From the NCBI RefSeq assembly GCF_900019265.1, contig NZ_CYGX02000048.1:23252-87251 (forward strand): a DNA stretch of 64,000 bases. Direction: 5' to 3'. This document shows positions 27,364 to 36,481 of the stretch, one piece after another. The stretch is from Paraburkholderia ribeironis (GTDB lineage: Bacteria; Pseudomonadota; Gammaproteobacteria; Burkholderiales; Burkholderiaceae). Numbering within the stretch: the stretch's first letter is position 1; every line of letters starts with the position of its first letter. Under the pieces are notes generated by a model. It was not told the DNA's origin. It was given only the letters and a program-made list of their open reading frames with translations, and made no database searches. The position numbers were made by a program, and so were the translations under genes.

Positions 27364-27585
27364 GATCCTTCCTTTCGCAAATTGAATCGCATGCGCGCGG
27401 CTCGCCGCACGCGTGAGATCCGGTGGAAACAAGGCTGCAATTGCGTATCGAACCGTTGCGCCGCCGAACGGCCGGCAACGGCCGGCAACATCGGGCGCCC
27501 GCCGGCGCCAAGAGCGCGGCGGACTGCCATCCGTGCCGCGCCGACGTTGCTTCGCGTTGTGCGCAAAGTCGGCTACACTCGATGT

Positions 27586-27657
27586 CAATGTCGGTCACCA
27601 TTGTCTTTCGACGCATTGTGTCAGCGCGATTCAGGCACGTCAATGGTGATGGCCATT
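27586..27657. promoter_or_regulatory. Two short dyads in the SDR-tetR intergenic region
   Basis: CAATG-8-CATTG lies at 27586-27603 and AATGG-6-CCATT at 27642-27657 in the 337-bp divergent region. Related half-sites and position near both starts make them candidate TetR operators. No further structure is seen in this gap. Confidence 0.35.
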
Positions 27658-27700
27658 ATGTTTTTTAATCGACGCGATCGTCAGAATCAAGGAGGAATCG

Positions 27701-28279
27701 ATGGGCGTCTCGAGACAGCAGGCCGCCGAGAACCGGAACGCGATCGTCGCTGCCGCCGAGCGGCTGTTCCGGCTGCGCGGCGTCGACGCCGTGGGGCTAA
27801 CGGAACTGATGAAGGAAGCCGGCTTCACGCAAGGCGGCTTCTACAACCACTTCAAGTCGAAGGACGCGCTGGTCGCCGCGGTGATGGAAAAGGCGATGCA
27901 GGACCGCGCGGATTCGCCGAACGCCGGCAGCATGGCGAAGCAGGCGGCGCTCTACCTGTCGGCCGCGCACCGCGACAACGTCGAGGCGGGGTGCCCGCTG
28001 TCCGGCTTCGCGGGCGACGCGCCGCGGATGACCGATGCGGCACGCGCGTCCTATGCGCGCGGCGTTGCCGCGTATCTCGACCGGCTGGAAAGCATGATCG
28101 CCACGCAAGGCGCGACGGCGAAACAAACCCGTCGCGACGCGATCGCGGTGTTCAGTCAGATGGTCGGAACGCTCGTGCTGTCGCGTGCGATCGCCGGCGT
28201 CGATCCAGCCTTCGCCGATGAAATCCTCACCGCGGGGCGGCGCACGCTCGTCGACGCGCTCGACGACCCGGCTGCGTAG
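27701..28279 (+). CDS. TetR-family regulator
   Basis: A 192-residue repressor with an N-terminal TetR HTH (about 10-56; IVAAAERLFRLRGVDAVGLTELMKEAG followed by FTQGGFYNHFKSKDALV) and a C-terminal ligand domain with EAGCPLSGFAGD, as in the AcrR/NemR-like subgroup that senses electrophiles or drugs. AAGGAGG precedes the ATG. It is divergent from the SDR gene, the usual target in such pairs. Confidence 0.92.
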   Translation: MGVSRQQAAENRNAIVAAAERLFRLRGVDAVGLTELMKEAGFTQGGFYNHFKSKDALVAAVMEKAMQDRADSPNAGSMAKQAALYLSAAHRDNVEAGCPLSGFAGDAPRMTDAARASYARGVAAYLDRLESMIATQGATAKQTRRDAIAVFSQMVGTLVLSRAIAGVDPAFADEILTAGRRTLVDALDDPAA

Positions 28280-28622
28280 GTGTAACGTCCCGCCCGGCGC
28301 TCGGCGCGCGCTACGCCACCGCACGCGCAGAGCGCCGCATGTTTTGCTCGCACATCAGTTCGCGGTTCTACATACAGCAAGGGGTTCTGGGAACGATCGA
28401 GCCGATCATTGGTTCCGCGTGCTGGACTGCGCACTTACGATCGTCGCGAACCGTACCCACGTAGAATCATCGAAGGTTTCAACCTGTTTCAAACGGGATG
28501 CAGCCCCAGCCTTGCGTCACTGGGGTCACCAGATGCGTTCGGGGCGGCGACCCGACCGGCTTGCCTCGCCTTGACTGGCTGCGGATGCAGCAACACGGCG
28601 CAATGGGTGAGGCGCCAACTCG
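28280..28622. other. Intergenic region
   Basis: These 343 bp between the tetR and flavocytochrome genes contain no gene or strong hairpin that I can see. Confidence 0.35.
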
Positions 28623-29975
28623 ATGACGGAGCAACCCACTATGCGAAAAATCAAGTGGACTCTGTGGTTAACGCTGGCCGTCGTCACGCTGGCATGGCTC
28701 GCGTCGGACCATCCCTTCCCGCGTCCGGTCACGGTGTTCTCGCTGCGACCGGTCTGGACGCAATACACCGGACTGATGGCGATCGCGGCAATGAGCGTCG
28801 CGCTAGTGCTCGCGAACCGTCCGCGCTGGCTGGAGAAACCGCTCGGCGGCCTCGACAAGATGTACCGTCTGCACAAGTGGCTCGGCATCGCCGGGCTGAC
28901 GTTCGCGGTGCTGCACTGGCTGCTCATCAAGGGCGTCGAGTGGGCGGTCGGCTGGGGCTGGCTTGCGCGCCCGCAGCGCGGACCGAGGCCTCCAGTCACT
29001 TCGGCCGTGCAGCAGTTCCTGCGCGAATATCGGGGGCTCGCCGAAACCGTCGGCGAATATGCGTTCTATGCAGCGGTCGTGCTGATCGTGCTCGCGCTGA
29101 TCCGGCAGTTCCCGTATCGGTGGTTCGCGAAGACCCACAACTGGCTCGCCGTGCTGTATCTAGCCCTTGCGTTCCACACGGTCGTGCTGCTGCGCTTCGG
29201 CTACTGGCGCGCGCCAATCGGCGTCGTGGTCGTGGTGCTGCTCGCGGCCGGTATCGTGTCGGCCGTGCGTGTGCTAGTCGGGCATGTCGGTAGCCAGCGT
29301 AAGGTCGAAGGGCGGATCGCGTCGCTCACCTGGTATCCGGAGCTGCGCGTGCTCCAGACGGCAATCGATCTGCGGTCCGGCTGGCCGGGGCATGCGTCGG
29401 GGCAGTTCGCGTTCGTCACGTCGGACCGCAACGAAGGCGCACATCCTTATACGATCGCGTCCGCGTGGAACCCTCGCGCACCGCAGGTGGTGTTCTTCAC
29501 GAAGGAGCTCGGCGACCACACGAGCAGGCTAAAGGATCGCCTGAAGGGCGGCATGCCGGTGATGGTGGAAGGGCCTTATGGCTGTTTCACGTTCGCAGAC
29601 CAGCGCACGCACCAGATCTGGATCGGCGCGGGCATCGGCATTACGCCTTTCATTGCGCGGATGAAGGAGCTGGCGCAGCATCCGGACCGGCGTCATCGGA
29701 TCGATCTGTTCCATACGACCGCCGACTTCTCGCAGAAGGCGATCGATCAGCTCGTAGCTGACGCGAAGGCAGCTGAAGTGCAGCTACACCTGCTGGTGGA
29801 TGCGAAGCACGGCAGGCTGAACGGCGCGCGCATCCGCACGGCGATTCCCGACTGGGCGAGTGCAAGCGTGTGGTTTTGCGGGCCGCCGGCATTCGGCGAA
29901 GCCGTGCGCAACGATCTCGTCGCACACGGTCTCGATAGGGCCGACTTTCATCAGGAGCTGTTCCAGATGCGCTAG
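28623..29975 (+). CDS. Ferric reductase-like transmembrane flavocytochrome
   Basis: A 450-residue inner-membrane oxidoreductase. The ferric-reductase heme domain covers about 45-195 with paired histidines at 84/98 and 172/185 on two helices. A cytoplasmic FAD module follows with HPYTIAS (274-280), then an NAD(P) module with GPYG, GAGIGITPF and a C-terminal FCGPP. It should move electrons from NAD(P)H across the membrane through FAD and two hemes, as in ferric reductases and bacterial NADPH oxidases. It stands alone, so the acceptor is unknown. Confidence 0.9.
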   Translation: MTEQPTMRKIKWTLWLTLAVVTLAWLASDHPFPRPVTVFSLRPVWTQYTGLMAIAAMSVALVLANRPRWLEKPLGGLDKMYRLHKWLGIAGLTFAVLHWLLIKGVEWAVGWGWLARPQRGPRPPVTSAVQQFLREYRGLAETVGEYAFYAAVVLIVLALIRQFPYRWFAKTHNWLAVLYLALAFHTVVLLRFGYWRAPIGVVVVVLLAAGIVSAVRVLVGHVGSQRKVEGRIASLTWYPELRVLQTAIDLRSGWPGHASGQFAFVTSDRNEGAHPYTIASAWNPRAPQVVFFTKELGDHTSRLKDRLKGGMPVMVEGPYGCFTFADQRTHQIWIGAGIGITPFIARMKELAQHPDRRHRIDLFHTTADFSQKAIDQLVADAKAAEVQLHLLVDAKHGRLNGARIRTAIPDWASASVWFCGPPAFGEAVRNDLVAHGLDRADFHQELFQMR

Positions 29976-29989
29976 GTCGTCGTGGCGCC

Positions 29990-30349
29990 TTATTGACCGA
30001 CGGGCCTCACGATCAGCAGATTCCTTACCGAGGTCACACCCGCCACGCCACTCGTCACCTGTTCCGCAAGCGTACTCTGCGATTGCTCCGGCACCCAACC
30101 TTGCAGCGTCACCGCGCCGTTCATTGCGCGAACGGAAATGCCGGAGGCGTTGAGCCCCTTCGTATGCGCCAACGCGTAGCGGACCTTCTTTTGCAGGGCA
30201 CGGTTTGCCGCGCGCATTTCCTTCGCGCTGGAAGCGGTCGTGGCGCCCGCTGGCGCCGAAGTCTCGCTGCCGCCTTGTGCCAACGCGCCGCACGCAGCGA
30301 TTGCCAGCGCAATGCCACTGATCCAGCGTACTGCTTTCGATGATTTCAT
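29990..30349 (-). CDS. BON domain exported protein
   Basis: A 119-residue protein with a signal peptide ending GALA and one BON domain (about 45-115; KKVRYALAHTKGLNASGISV, GAVTLQGWVPE, GVTSVRNLLIV). It parallels the BON protein at 18451-18861. It lies 90 bp downstream of the SDR gene on the same strand but is probably independent of the catabolic operon. Confidence 0.85.
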   Translation of the reverse strand: MKSSKAVRWISGIALAIAACGALAQGGSETSAPAGATTASSAKEMRAANRALQKKVRYALAHTKGLNASGISVRAMNGAVTLQGWVPEQSQSTLAEQVTSGVAGVTSVRNLLIVRPVGQ

Positions 30350-30439
30350 GAGTTCGTCTCCTGCCGTTGTGTGTTCTGTTGTGCGTTCTGCTGCGTGTTC
30401 TGCTGCGTGTACTGGTACGGCCCATCGGCTACGCGCGGC

Positions 30440-31195
30440 TCACGCAGTCATGCCGCCATCGACCGACAAGGCCGCGCCGGTGACATAGGCTGCCTGACCG
30501 GAAAGCAGCCACACCACTGCGTCCGCCACTTCGTTTGGCTGGCCGATCCGGCGCATTGGAATCATTTCGTCGAGCAAATGAATGTCGCCATTCGTCGAGC
30601 GCATGTAATTCGGCGTCTGCGTAGCACCCGGACACACGGCGTTAATGCGGATATTTTTAGCCGCATACTCCTTCGCGACCGCGCGTGTCAAACCCACGAC
30701 CGCATGCTTGCTTGCCACGTAGTGCGCAATGCCTTCCATGCCGCGCAGCCCGAAGATCGACGCATTGTTGACGATCGCCCCGCCGCCGCTGCGCAACATG
30801 GCTTCGATCTGATACTTGACGCCGTAATAGACGCCCTTGAAGTTCAGGTCGATCACCCATTCCGATTCCTCGACCGGCGTCGCGTCGATCGGCTTGAAGT
30901 CCGCATGGCCTCCTGCGTTATTGAACGCAAAGTCGAGGCGCCCGAAGCGCGATTCCGTGAACGCCACGAGTGCTTCGTTATCCTGACGACGCGATACGTC
31001 CGCGACGTGAAGCTCCGCTCGCCCGCCTGCGCTCACGATTTCGTCGCGCACGCCGCTCAGCTTCGCCTCGTCACGACCCGCGAGCACGACACACGCGCCC
31101 TCGCGCGCCAGCGCGAGCGCAGCCGCGCGGCCCATGCCGGAGCCGCCACCGGTTACGAGTCCCACTTTGTCTTTCATTTGCATTGGTTGTTCCAT
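30440..31195 (-). CDS. SDR-family dehydrogenase of the catabolic cluster
   Basis: A 251-residue classical SDR: TGGGSGMG cofactor motif, NNAGG, catalytic Ser in NNASI, YVASK as Tyr-x3-Lys, and a C-terminal VTGAALSVDGGMTA. It probably oxidises an alcohol or cis-dihydrodiol with NAD. It is the last gene of the leftward five-gene operon that opposes the Rieske oxygenase genes, with gaps of about 40-60 bp between members, so a role after ring or side-chain hydroxylation is likely. Confidence 0.9.
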   Translation of the reverse strand: MEQPMQMKDKVGLVTGGGSGMGRAAALALAREGACVVLAGRDEAKLSGVRDEIVSAGGRAELHVADVSRRQDNEALVAFTESRFGRLDFAFNNAGGHADFKPIDATPVEESEWVIDLNFKGVYYGVKYQIEAMLRSGGGAIVNNASIFGLRGMEGIAHYVASKHAVVGLTRAVAKEYAAKNIRINAVCPGATQTPNYMRSTNGDIHLLDEMIPMRRIGQPNEVADAVVWLLSGQAAYVTGAALSVDGGMTA

Positions 31196-31237
31196 CGAAA
31201 TATGGCCCGCGATGTGTTGCCCGCCATCCGTTGCCCG

Positions 31238-31762
31238 CTAAACCGCCTGCGCCTCTTCCGGCACGCGGCTCTCGTGGATCGCCAGATCGCGCCGCAGCAC
31301 GACGGGCGCGCCGCCGTGCGTCTTCTTGTTGATCCACGCCGAAAGCGCCGAATCCATATAGTCGGCGTGGCCTGGAAACCAGTCGCTCAAGGCCTTCGCG
31401 AGACGCTTCACATCGCTCAATCCCACGGCGGCGCTCGCGGCGAGCGTCGTCACCTTCTGCACAGCGTCCAGTACGCGCTGATGTTCGTCGAGGTGACAGT
31501 CGGCAGCCGGAAAGTCCGTTTTCTCCATCCACTGCCGCTCGACCTCGAAGTGAGAAAGCAGATGCTTTTCCACCGCCCGCAGGCAATCCAGCGCGGTATG
31601 CTGGGTGGAGTGCGCGAGAGCGGTCACGACCTCCACGAACTCTTCGTGCGCGGCGTCGATCGGCCCGTGGCCGAGCAGCATCGCGTCGGACCACGTCAAC
31701 CCGCCGTCGTCGCCGGCCATCTTCGCCGGAGCGCCGTCCGGACTACCCTGTCGATCAGTCAT
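31238..31762 (-). CDS. Bacteriohemerythrin-like protein
   Basis: A 174-residue four-helix protein with the full diiron ligand pattern: LGHGPIDAAHEEF, HLLSHFEVERQWME (His and Glu), HLDEH and HADYMD. Hemerythrins bind O2 reversibly. The ATG at 31762 has AGGAAG just upstream. Its place between the cupin and SDR genes is unusual and suggests O2 supply or sensing for the Rieske oxygenase, which is inference. Confidence 0.88.
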   Translation of the reverse strand: MTDRQGSPDGAPAKMAGDDGGLTWSDAMLLGHGPIDAAHEEFVEVVTALAHSTQHTALDCLRAVEKHLLSHFEVERQWMEKTDFPAADCHLDEHQRVLDAVQKVTTLAASAAVGLSDVKRLAKALSDWFPGHADYMDSALSAWINKKTHGGAPVVLRRDLAIHESRVPEEAQAV

Positions 31763-31801
31763 CTGCTTCCTCTCCTGCATCAAGTCTTCAGCCAGCGCGA
31801 C

Positions 31802-32344
31802 TTACTTCGCCGCCGCGCCGATCAGCACCGCCATCATCACCGCCGGCGCGTCGCTGCGGTTGCGCCAGGCGTGACGGGTTCCGTTCTGCACCACGATGTC
31901 GCCCGCCTTCAGGTGGCGAATCTCGCCATCGTCGAGTTCGAGCCACAGTTCGCCCGACACGATGATGTCGTAATCGACCGTCTGCGTGCGATGCATGCCC
32001 GAGCCGTCTGGCTCGAACGCCTCTGCAAGGCCCGGCAGATGCGCGGCGTATTCCTGCGCCGCCGCGGCTCCGTCGAATTGCGGCGAAGTCATCACGCTGT
32101 CGGGCGGGAACTGCACGACGATCAGGCGCGTTCCGTGCGGAGCGGGCACCACCGACTCGATCGACACGACCGGATCGCGGCCATCGTCGGGCAGCGGCGG
32201 GACCGCCTGCGAAGTCGCCCACGCGAGCGTGGTCTGAAAACCGGGCACCGCAGCGTAATCGTGCGTATTGGCCACCGGCCCATCGGACAAAATCACTGCC
32301 CGGCCATCGCGCTCGCCGGTCACGACACGTCTAACCATGATCAT
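31802..32344 (-). CDS. Cupin domain protein
   Basis: A 180-residue protein whose C-terminal half (about 110-170) is a cupin barrel: motif 1 is degenerate (GMHRTQTVDYDIIVSGEL, lacking the HxH pair) while motif 2 is GDIVVQNGTRHAWRN. The N-terminal half is a second beta-rich region. AGGAGG precedes the two possible ATGs. Cupins of this kind occur in catabolic operons as isomerases, hydrolases or small-molecule binders; here the weakened metal site makes dioxygenase activity unlikely. Confidence 0.82.
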   Translation of the reverse strand: MIMVRRVVTGERDGRAVILSDGPVANTHDYAAVPGFQTTLAWATSQAVPPLPDDGRDPVVSIESVVPAPHGTRLIVVQFPPDSVMTSPQFDGAAAAQEYAAHLPGLAEAFEPDGSGMHRTQTVDYDIIVSGELWLELDDGEIRHLKAGDIVVQNGTRHAWRNRSDAPAVMMAVLIGAAAK

Positions 32345-32383
32345 TTCCTCCTGTGATTGAGTTTGTTTTTCACACGCCGCCGG

Positions 32384-33499
32384 TCACTGCAAGATGACGA
32401 CGTTGACGAAGCCGCCCGCGCGCTTCTCCGCGTCGGCGAGCGCCTCGTTTGCCTGCTCGAGCGTGTAGTGGTGATGTTCGAATACGCTCAGGTCAAGCGT
32501 GCCGCCCGCGGCCATCTCCGCGAGATCCTGGCCCTCGGCGACCGAGAACCAGAGCGAGCCCAACACGCTCACCTGCGCGCACATCAGCTCATGGAGATTC
32601 AGCGGCAGCGGATCCGACATCGCTCCCACCTCCACGAGCTTGCCGCCGCGCCGCAGCGACGAGATGCAATCGAGCGTGACCTGATGCGAGGCGCCGGGCC
32701 CGATCGCATCGATGACCGCGTCCACGCCAAGCCCATCGGTCTGGGCATGCGCCCAGTCGGCAAGCGACCCGCTTCCGTAGGAGAACGTACGAATGCGCTG
32801 CGGGTCGAGCGCGCGCACGCGGGCGAGCAGCGCCTCGTTGCGGGCGACGCAAAGAATGCGCGTGGCGCCCATTGCCCGTGCGATCTGCACCGCGCCGAGT
32901 CCGAGCGTGCCGGTCGCGCCGCTGATCAGCACCGTGCGCCCAGCGCCCACGCCCGCCTTGCGCAGGCCCGAATAGGCAGTGCCGAGGTAGCCGAAACGCG
33001 CGGCCTGCTCGAAGCTGACGGCGTCGGGCAGCTTGACGAGACCATCCGCGGGCGCGCTGGCGAATTCGCTGAAGCCGCCATACGGGTACTGCTCGTAGAT
33101 CCGTTTCGATTTTGGGCCGAAGCCGAAGTAGCCCTGGAAGGTGAACGCCTCACAGTTGATCGGCTCGCCGATACGACATGCCTGGCACGAGCCGCACGAT
33201 CGGCCGGGATTGATATAGACGCGATCGCCGACGGCCACGCCGGTCACCGCGCTGCCCACTTCGGCCACGACGCCTGCCGCATCGAGCCCATAAATCGCGG
33301 GCAGGTCGGGCACCGTGAGATAGGCGCGGTCGCCATAGTTGCTCATGACGTTCCGCAGGTTCGGCACGACGCCGGAAGCTTTGACATCGACGAGCACGTC
33401 CGTCGGTCGAAGCAGCGTCGGGCGCGCGATCTCGTCCAGCACGAAGCGTCCGGCGGGTTCATGAACGCGCATGACGCGCATGGTGTTCGGTACAGTCAT
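32384..33499 (-). CDS. MDR-family dehydrogenase lacking catalytic zinc ligands
   Basis: A 371-residue medium-chain dehydrogenase/reductase. The structural zinc loop is complete (CGSCQACRIGEPINC) and the Rossmann motif is SGATGTLGLGAVQ. The usual catalytic-zinc ligands are replaced: the CGxC/D position reads SGVVPN and the GHE motif reads GLDAAG. It may therefore work as a zinc-independent reductase rather than an alcohol dehydrogenase. GGAGAG before the ATG at 33499 supports that start. It is second in the leftward operon, 60 bp after the porin gene. Confidence 0.88.
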   Translation of the reverse strand: MTVPNTMRVMRVHEPAGRFVLDEIARPTLLRPTDVLVDVKASGVVPNLRNVMSNYGDRAYLTVPDLPAIYGLDAAGVVAEVGSAVTGVAVGDRVYINPGRSCGSCQACRIGEPINCEAFTFQGYFGFGPKSKRIYEQYPYGGFSEFASAPADGLVKLPDAVSFEQAARFGYLGTAYSGLRKAGVGAGRTVLISGATGTLGLGAVQIARAMGATRILCVARNEALLARVRALDPQRIRTFSYGSGSLADWAHAQTDGLGVDAVIDAIGPGASHQVTLDCISSLRRGGKLVEVGAMSDPLPLNLHELMCAQVSVLGSLWFSVAEGQDLAEMAAGGTLDLSVFEHHHYTLEQANEALADAEKRAGGFVNVVILQ

Positions 33500-33559
33500 G
33501 TTGTCTCTCCAGTTTGCGTTTTTTGATTGACAGTGACGAAGCGTGCGCTCGGGCACGCG

Positions 33560-34642
33560 TCAAAACACATGCAGCAGGCCGATGTTGCCGGTGACCTGAC
33601 TGCCGCCCGATGCCGGACCGGGCACGAGCGAGATCCACGCGGGACCGCCCGATGCCTGCTGCAACGCGATACCGCTGTAAATGCTGGTGCGCTTCGACAG
33701 CGAATACATCACCGACAGCGTTTCCTGATGGGCTTTCTGGTTCTTCAGCGTCTCATTGCCCTTCATGAATTGATACGCAAGATTCGCGTGGACGAAGGGC
33801 GAGAAAGTCCACGTGACGTCGGCTTCGTACACGGCCACGCGTGCGCCGTTCTCCGTGTTCTCCGTGTTGGTGTACAGGGCCGCCAGTTCCGCCGGTCCCA
33901 CGACCCACGATGCGCCAGCCCCCATGTTGCGGATGCCGTCGTTACCGTGGTTCAACTCGGGATACTTCACATAGGTGTAGGCACCGTTGAGCGCAACCGT
34001 GCCGATGTGATAGTTGACGCCGAAGCTCTGCCCGCTGTTCTGGCCGAACGATCCCGCCTGGCCGCCGAAGCTGTATTGCGCGCCCACCTGCAGTCCGGCG
34101 ATCGTCGGGCTCAGGTACTTGACCGAGTTCGGGATCGGCGCGCCCAGCGTGCGGTCGAAGTCGAATGAGCCGTTGCCGGGCGGGCCGTTCGGGATATTCA
34201 GCCCCGCAAACGAGCCTTGCCGCAGGCTCAGCGAACTCACGAAGGGAAATGCCGGACCCCAGCGATCGACCACCAGCGAATAGAACATGAAGTCGATCTG
34301 GTTGCCCGCTGTCAGCGTGCCCCAGCGGTCGTCGCGCAACCCCACGTAGGTCTCGTGGCCAAACAGGCCGTTGACCGACGCGCCGTTGTTCAGGCTGAAC
34401 ATGCCTTCCAGCTTGAAGACGGCCTTCAGTCCGCCGCCCAGATCCTCGGTGCCGCGCAAGCCGAACAGGTTCGGCGCTGCGGTGCCCGGATCGGCGAGCC
34501 AGTTGCTGTGACCGCCGACGTTCGAAACGTACATCACGCCCGTATCGATGATGCCGTACAGCTCGACGCTACTCTGGGCATGCGCTGCGCCCGACAGCAT
34601 CAAAGCGCCGAGCACTGCCAGTTTTTGCATTCTTCTCACCAC
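33560..34642 (-). CDS. Gram-negative porin of the catabolic cluster
   Basis: A 360-residue outer-membrane porin with signal peptide ending SGAAHA and a mature start QSSVELYGIIDTGV, the hallmark of Burkholderiales OmpC-like porins; the last residue is Phe as required by the BAM complex. The loop-3 region is LGHETYVGLRDDRWGTLTAG-like. The first codons are GTG GTG after GGAGGAG with an in-frame ATG at 34630, so the exact start is uncertain. As first gene of the leftward operon it probably admits the pathway substrate. Confidence 0.92.
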   Translation of the reverse strand: MVRRMQKLAVLGALMLSGAAHAQSSVELYGIIDTGVMYVSNVGGHSNWLADPGTAAPNLFGLRGTEDLGGGLKAVFKLEGMFSLNNGASVNGLFGHETYVGLRDDRWGTLTAGNQIDFMFYSLVVDRWGPAFPFVSSLSLRQGSFAGLNIPNGPPGNGSFDFDRTLGAPIPNSVKYLSPTIAGLQVGAQYSFGGQAGSFGQNSGQSFGVNYHIGTVALNGAYTYVKYPELNHGNDGIRNMGAGASWVVGPAELAALYTNTENTENGARVAVYEADVTWTFSPFVHANLAYQFMKGNETLKNQKAHQETLSVMYSLSKRTSIYSGIALQQASGGPAWISLVPGPASGGSQVTGNIGLLHVF

Positions 34643-34895
34643 ACTCTCCTCCGTTTAACTGCCTTTGATTCACTCGCCAGCGCTTGCCCGCACGGCTTTG
34701 AAAGGCCCTGCGCCCGGGTTGCTGAAAGCATGTACAAACGCCTGATTTATTTAGTATTTCTAATTTTTTGACGATGCTGGGTCGCTTGCCGCTGCACTTG
34801 CCCAGGGAAACCCCTGGAGCCGGTACACGCGCCGTATGCGGTGGCAATCGTCACTCGCTGCGCAGCGGCTCCAGACGGGCTCCAATCGTCTTTGT

Positions 34896-34921
34896 CGTGA
34901 CAATGATCAAGAGATGTCACG
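34896..34921. promoter_or_regulatory. Inverted repeat CGTGACA-12-TGTCACG
   Basis: Two perfect 7-bp arms (34896-34902 and 34915-34921) enclose 12 nt in the 465-bp divergent region. The centre-to-centre distance of about two helical turns fits a dimeric regulator. It sits 30 bp left of the 19-bp palindrome. Confidence 0.55.
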
Positions 34922-34950
34922 TTGATAACTGAGCGAAGATTGATTGAAAA

Positions 34951-34983
34951 TAAATTGACTGTCAATTTAAGTTTTCGTAGTCT
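34951..34983. promoter_or_regulatory. Perfect 19-bp palindrome overlapping divergent -35 hexamers
   Basis: TAAATTGAC-T-GTCAATTTA (34951-34969) is a perfect 9-1-9 palindrome. It contains TTGACT on the plus strand (34955-34960), followed after 17 bp by TAGTCT (34978-34983), and TTGACA on the minus strand (34965-34960), followed after 17 bp by a weak CAATCT. A dimeric repressor, most simply the cluster's MarR-like protein, bound here would block both divergent operons. Confidence 0.65.
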
Positions 34984-35107
34984 TCGCTCACAGCGTCGGA
35001 TCCGATGGTCCCGGTGAGCGGGCCGGGCCGGGTCAACCTGTGGAGCAAAAGCGCTCGCGAAGCCTCGCGCAGCGCACGCGAGACCATCAAAAACCAGGAG
35101 ATACCCT

Positions 35108-36457
35108 ATGAGCGATACGCCCATCGTCCGCCGGCGAAGCAGCGGCGCCCGACTGAACAACATCAGCGATGCACGCGTCAACGACGCGAAGGTTCAAAGC
35201 CAGTACCAGCCGTACAAGGATGCGGCGTGGGGTTTCATCAACCACTGGTATCCGGCGCTGTTCAGCAACGAGCTGCCGGAAGATGCCGTCGAGGGCATCC
35301 AGATCTGCGGGATTCCGATCGTGCTGCGCCGCGTGGACGGCAAGATCTATGCGCTGAAGGACCAGTGCATTCACCGCGGCGTGCGCATGTCGGCCAAGCC
35401 GATGTGCCTGACGAAGGACACCATCAGCTGCTGGTATCACGGCTTCACGTTCGAGCTGGAGACCGGCAAGCTCGCCACCATCGCCGGCAACCCTGACGAC
35501 AAGCTGGTCGGCACAACCGGCGTGACGACCTATCCGGTCGAGGAAGTCGCGGGCATGATCTTCGTGTTCGTGCGCGAGGACGATTTCCCGGACGAAGACG
35601 TGCCGCCGCTCGCCCACGATCTGCCGATCCGCTTTCCGGAGAACGACGAGCGCTTCCCGCATCCGCTGTGGCCCTCGGCGCCGAGCCTGCTCGACAAGGA
35701 CGTCGTCGCCTACGGCATGCATCGCACGGGCTACGCGAACTGGCGCATCGCCTGCGAAAACGGCTTCGACAACGCGCACATCCTCGTGCACAAGGACAAC
35801 GCGATCATTCACGCGAAGGACTGGGTGCTGCCGCTCGGCATCGTGCCGACCTCGGACGATTGCATTGCGGCCGTGGAGGACGAAAACGGCCCGAAGGGTC
35901 TCGTGCAATGGCTCTTCACCGAGAAGTGGAATCCGGTTCTCGAGAACCCGAAGGTCGATCTCAAGGTCGAGAACCTGAACGCTCGCCCCTACCGGACTTC
36001 GGTGTTCATGCCCGGTGTGCTCATGGTGGAAAACTGGCCTGAAGAGCACGTCGTCCAGTTCGAGTGGTACGTGCCGATCACCGACGACACCTACGAGTAC
36101 TGGGAAGTGCTCGCCAAGGTCTGCAAGACCGACAAGGAACGCAAGGACTATCGCTACCGCTACGAATACATGTTCAAGCCGCTGTGCCTGCACGGCTTCA
36201 ACAACTGTGACCTGTACGCACGCGAAGCGATGCAGGACTTCTACGCCGACGGCACCGGCTGGGACAACGAGCAACTCGTGTCAACCGACGTTTCGCCCAT
36301 CACGTGGCGCAAGATCGCCTCGCGCTGGAACCGCGGCATTGCGAAGCCCGGCCGCGGCGTGGACGGCGCGATCAAGGCTTCGAGCATCCGCATGAAGAAG
36401 ACCGCGGAAGGCAAGCAGCCCGCCTACTTCGTCGACAAGATCGAAGCAGAGAATTGA
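35108..36457 (+). CDS. CarAa-like Rieske oxygenase terminal component
   Basis: A 449-residue oxygenase. The Rieske [2Fe-2S] ligands are Cys87, His89, Cys108 and His111; the mononuclear iron ligands are His224, His228 (FDNAHILVHKD) and Asp368 (FNNCDLYAREAM). The sequence follows carbazole 1,9a-dioxygenase CarAa and 2-oxoquinoline 8-monooxygenase closely around MPGVLMVENWPEEHVVQFEWYVP-type segments, so it should be an alpha3 homotrimer without a beta subunit. CAGGAG precedes the ATG. It is first in the rightward operon and receives electrons from the next gene product. The substrate is unknown; an N-heterocycle or aromatic amide is plausible. Confidence 0.9.
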   Translation: MSDTPIVRRRSSGARLNNISDARVNDAKVQSQYQPYKDAAWGFINHWYPALFSNELPEDAVEGIQICGIPIVLRRVDGKIYALKDQCIHRGVRMSAKPMCLTKDTISCWYHGFTFELETGKLATIAGNPDDKLVGTTGVTTYPVEEVAGMIFVFVREDDFPDEDVPPLAHDLPIRFPENDERFPHPLWPSAPSLLDKDVVAYGMHRTGYANWRIACENGFDNAHILVHKDNAIIHAKDWVLPLGIVPTSDDCIAAVEDENGPKGLVQWLFTEKWNPVLENPKVDLKVENLNARPYRTSVFMPGVLMVENWPEEHVVQFEWYVPITDDTYEYWEVLAKVCKTDKERKDYRYRYEYMFKPLCLHGFNNCDLYAREAMQDFYADGTGWDNEQLVSTDVSPITWRKIASRWNRGIAKPGRGVDGAIKASSIRMKKTAEGKQPAYFVDKIEAEN

Positions 36458-36481
36458 TCAACGCAGCACAAGGGTATCCGT

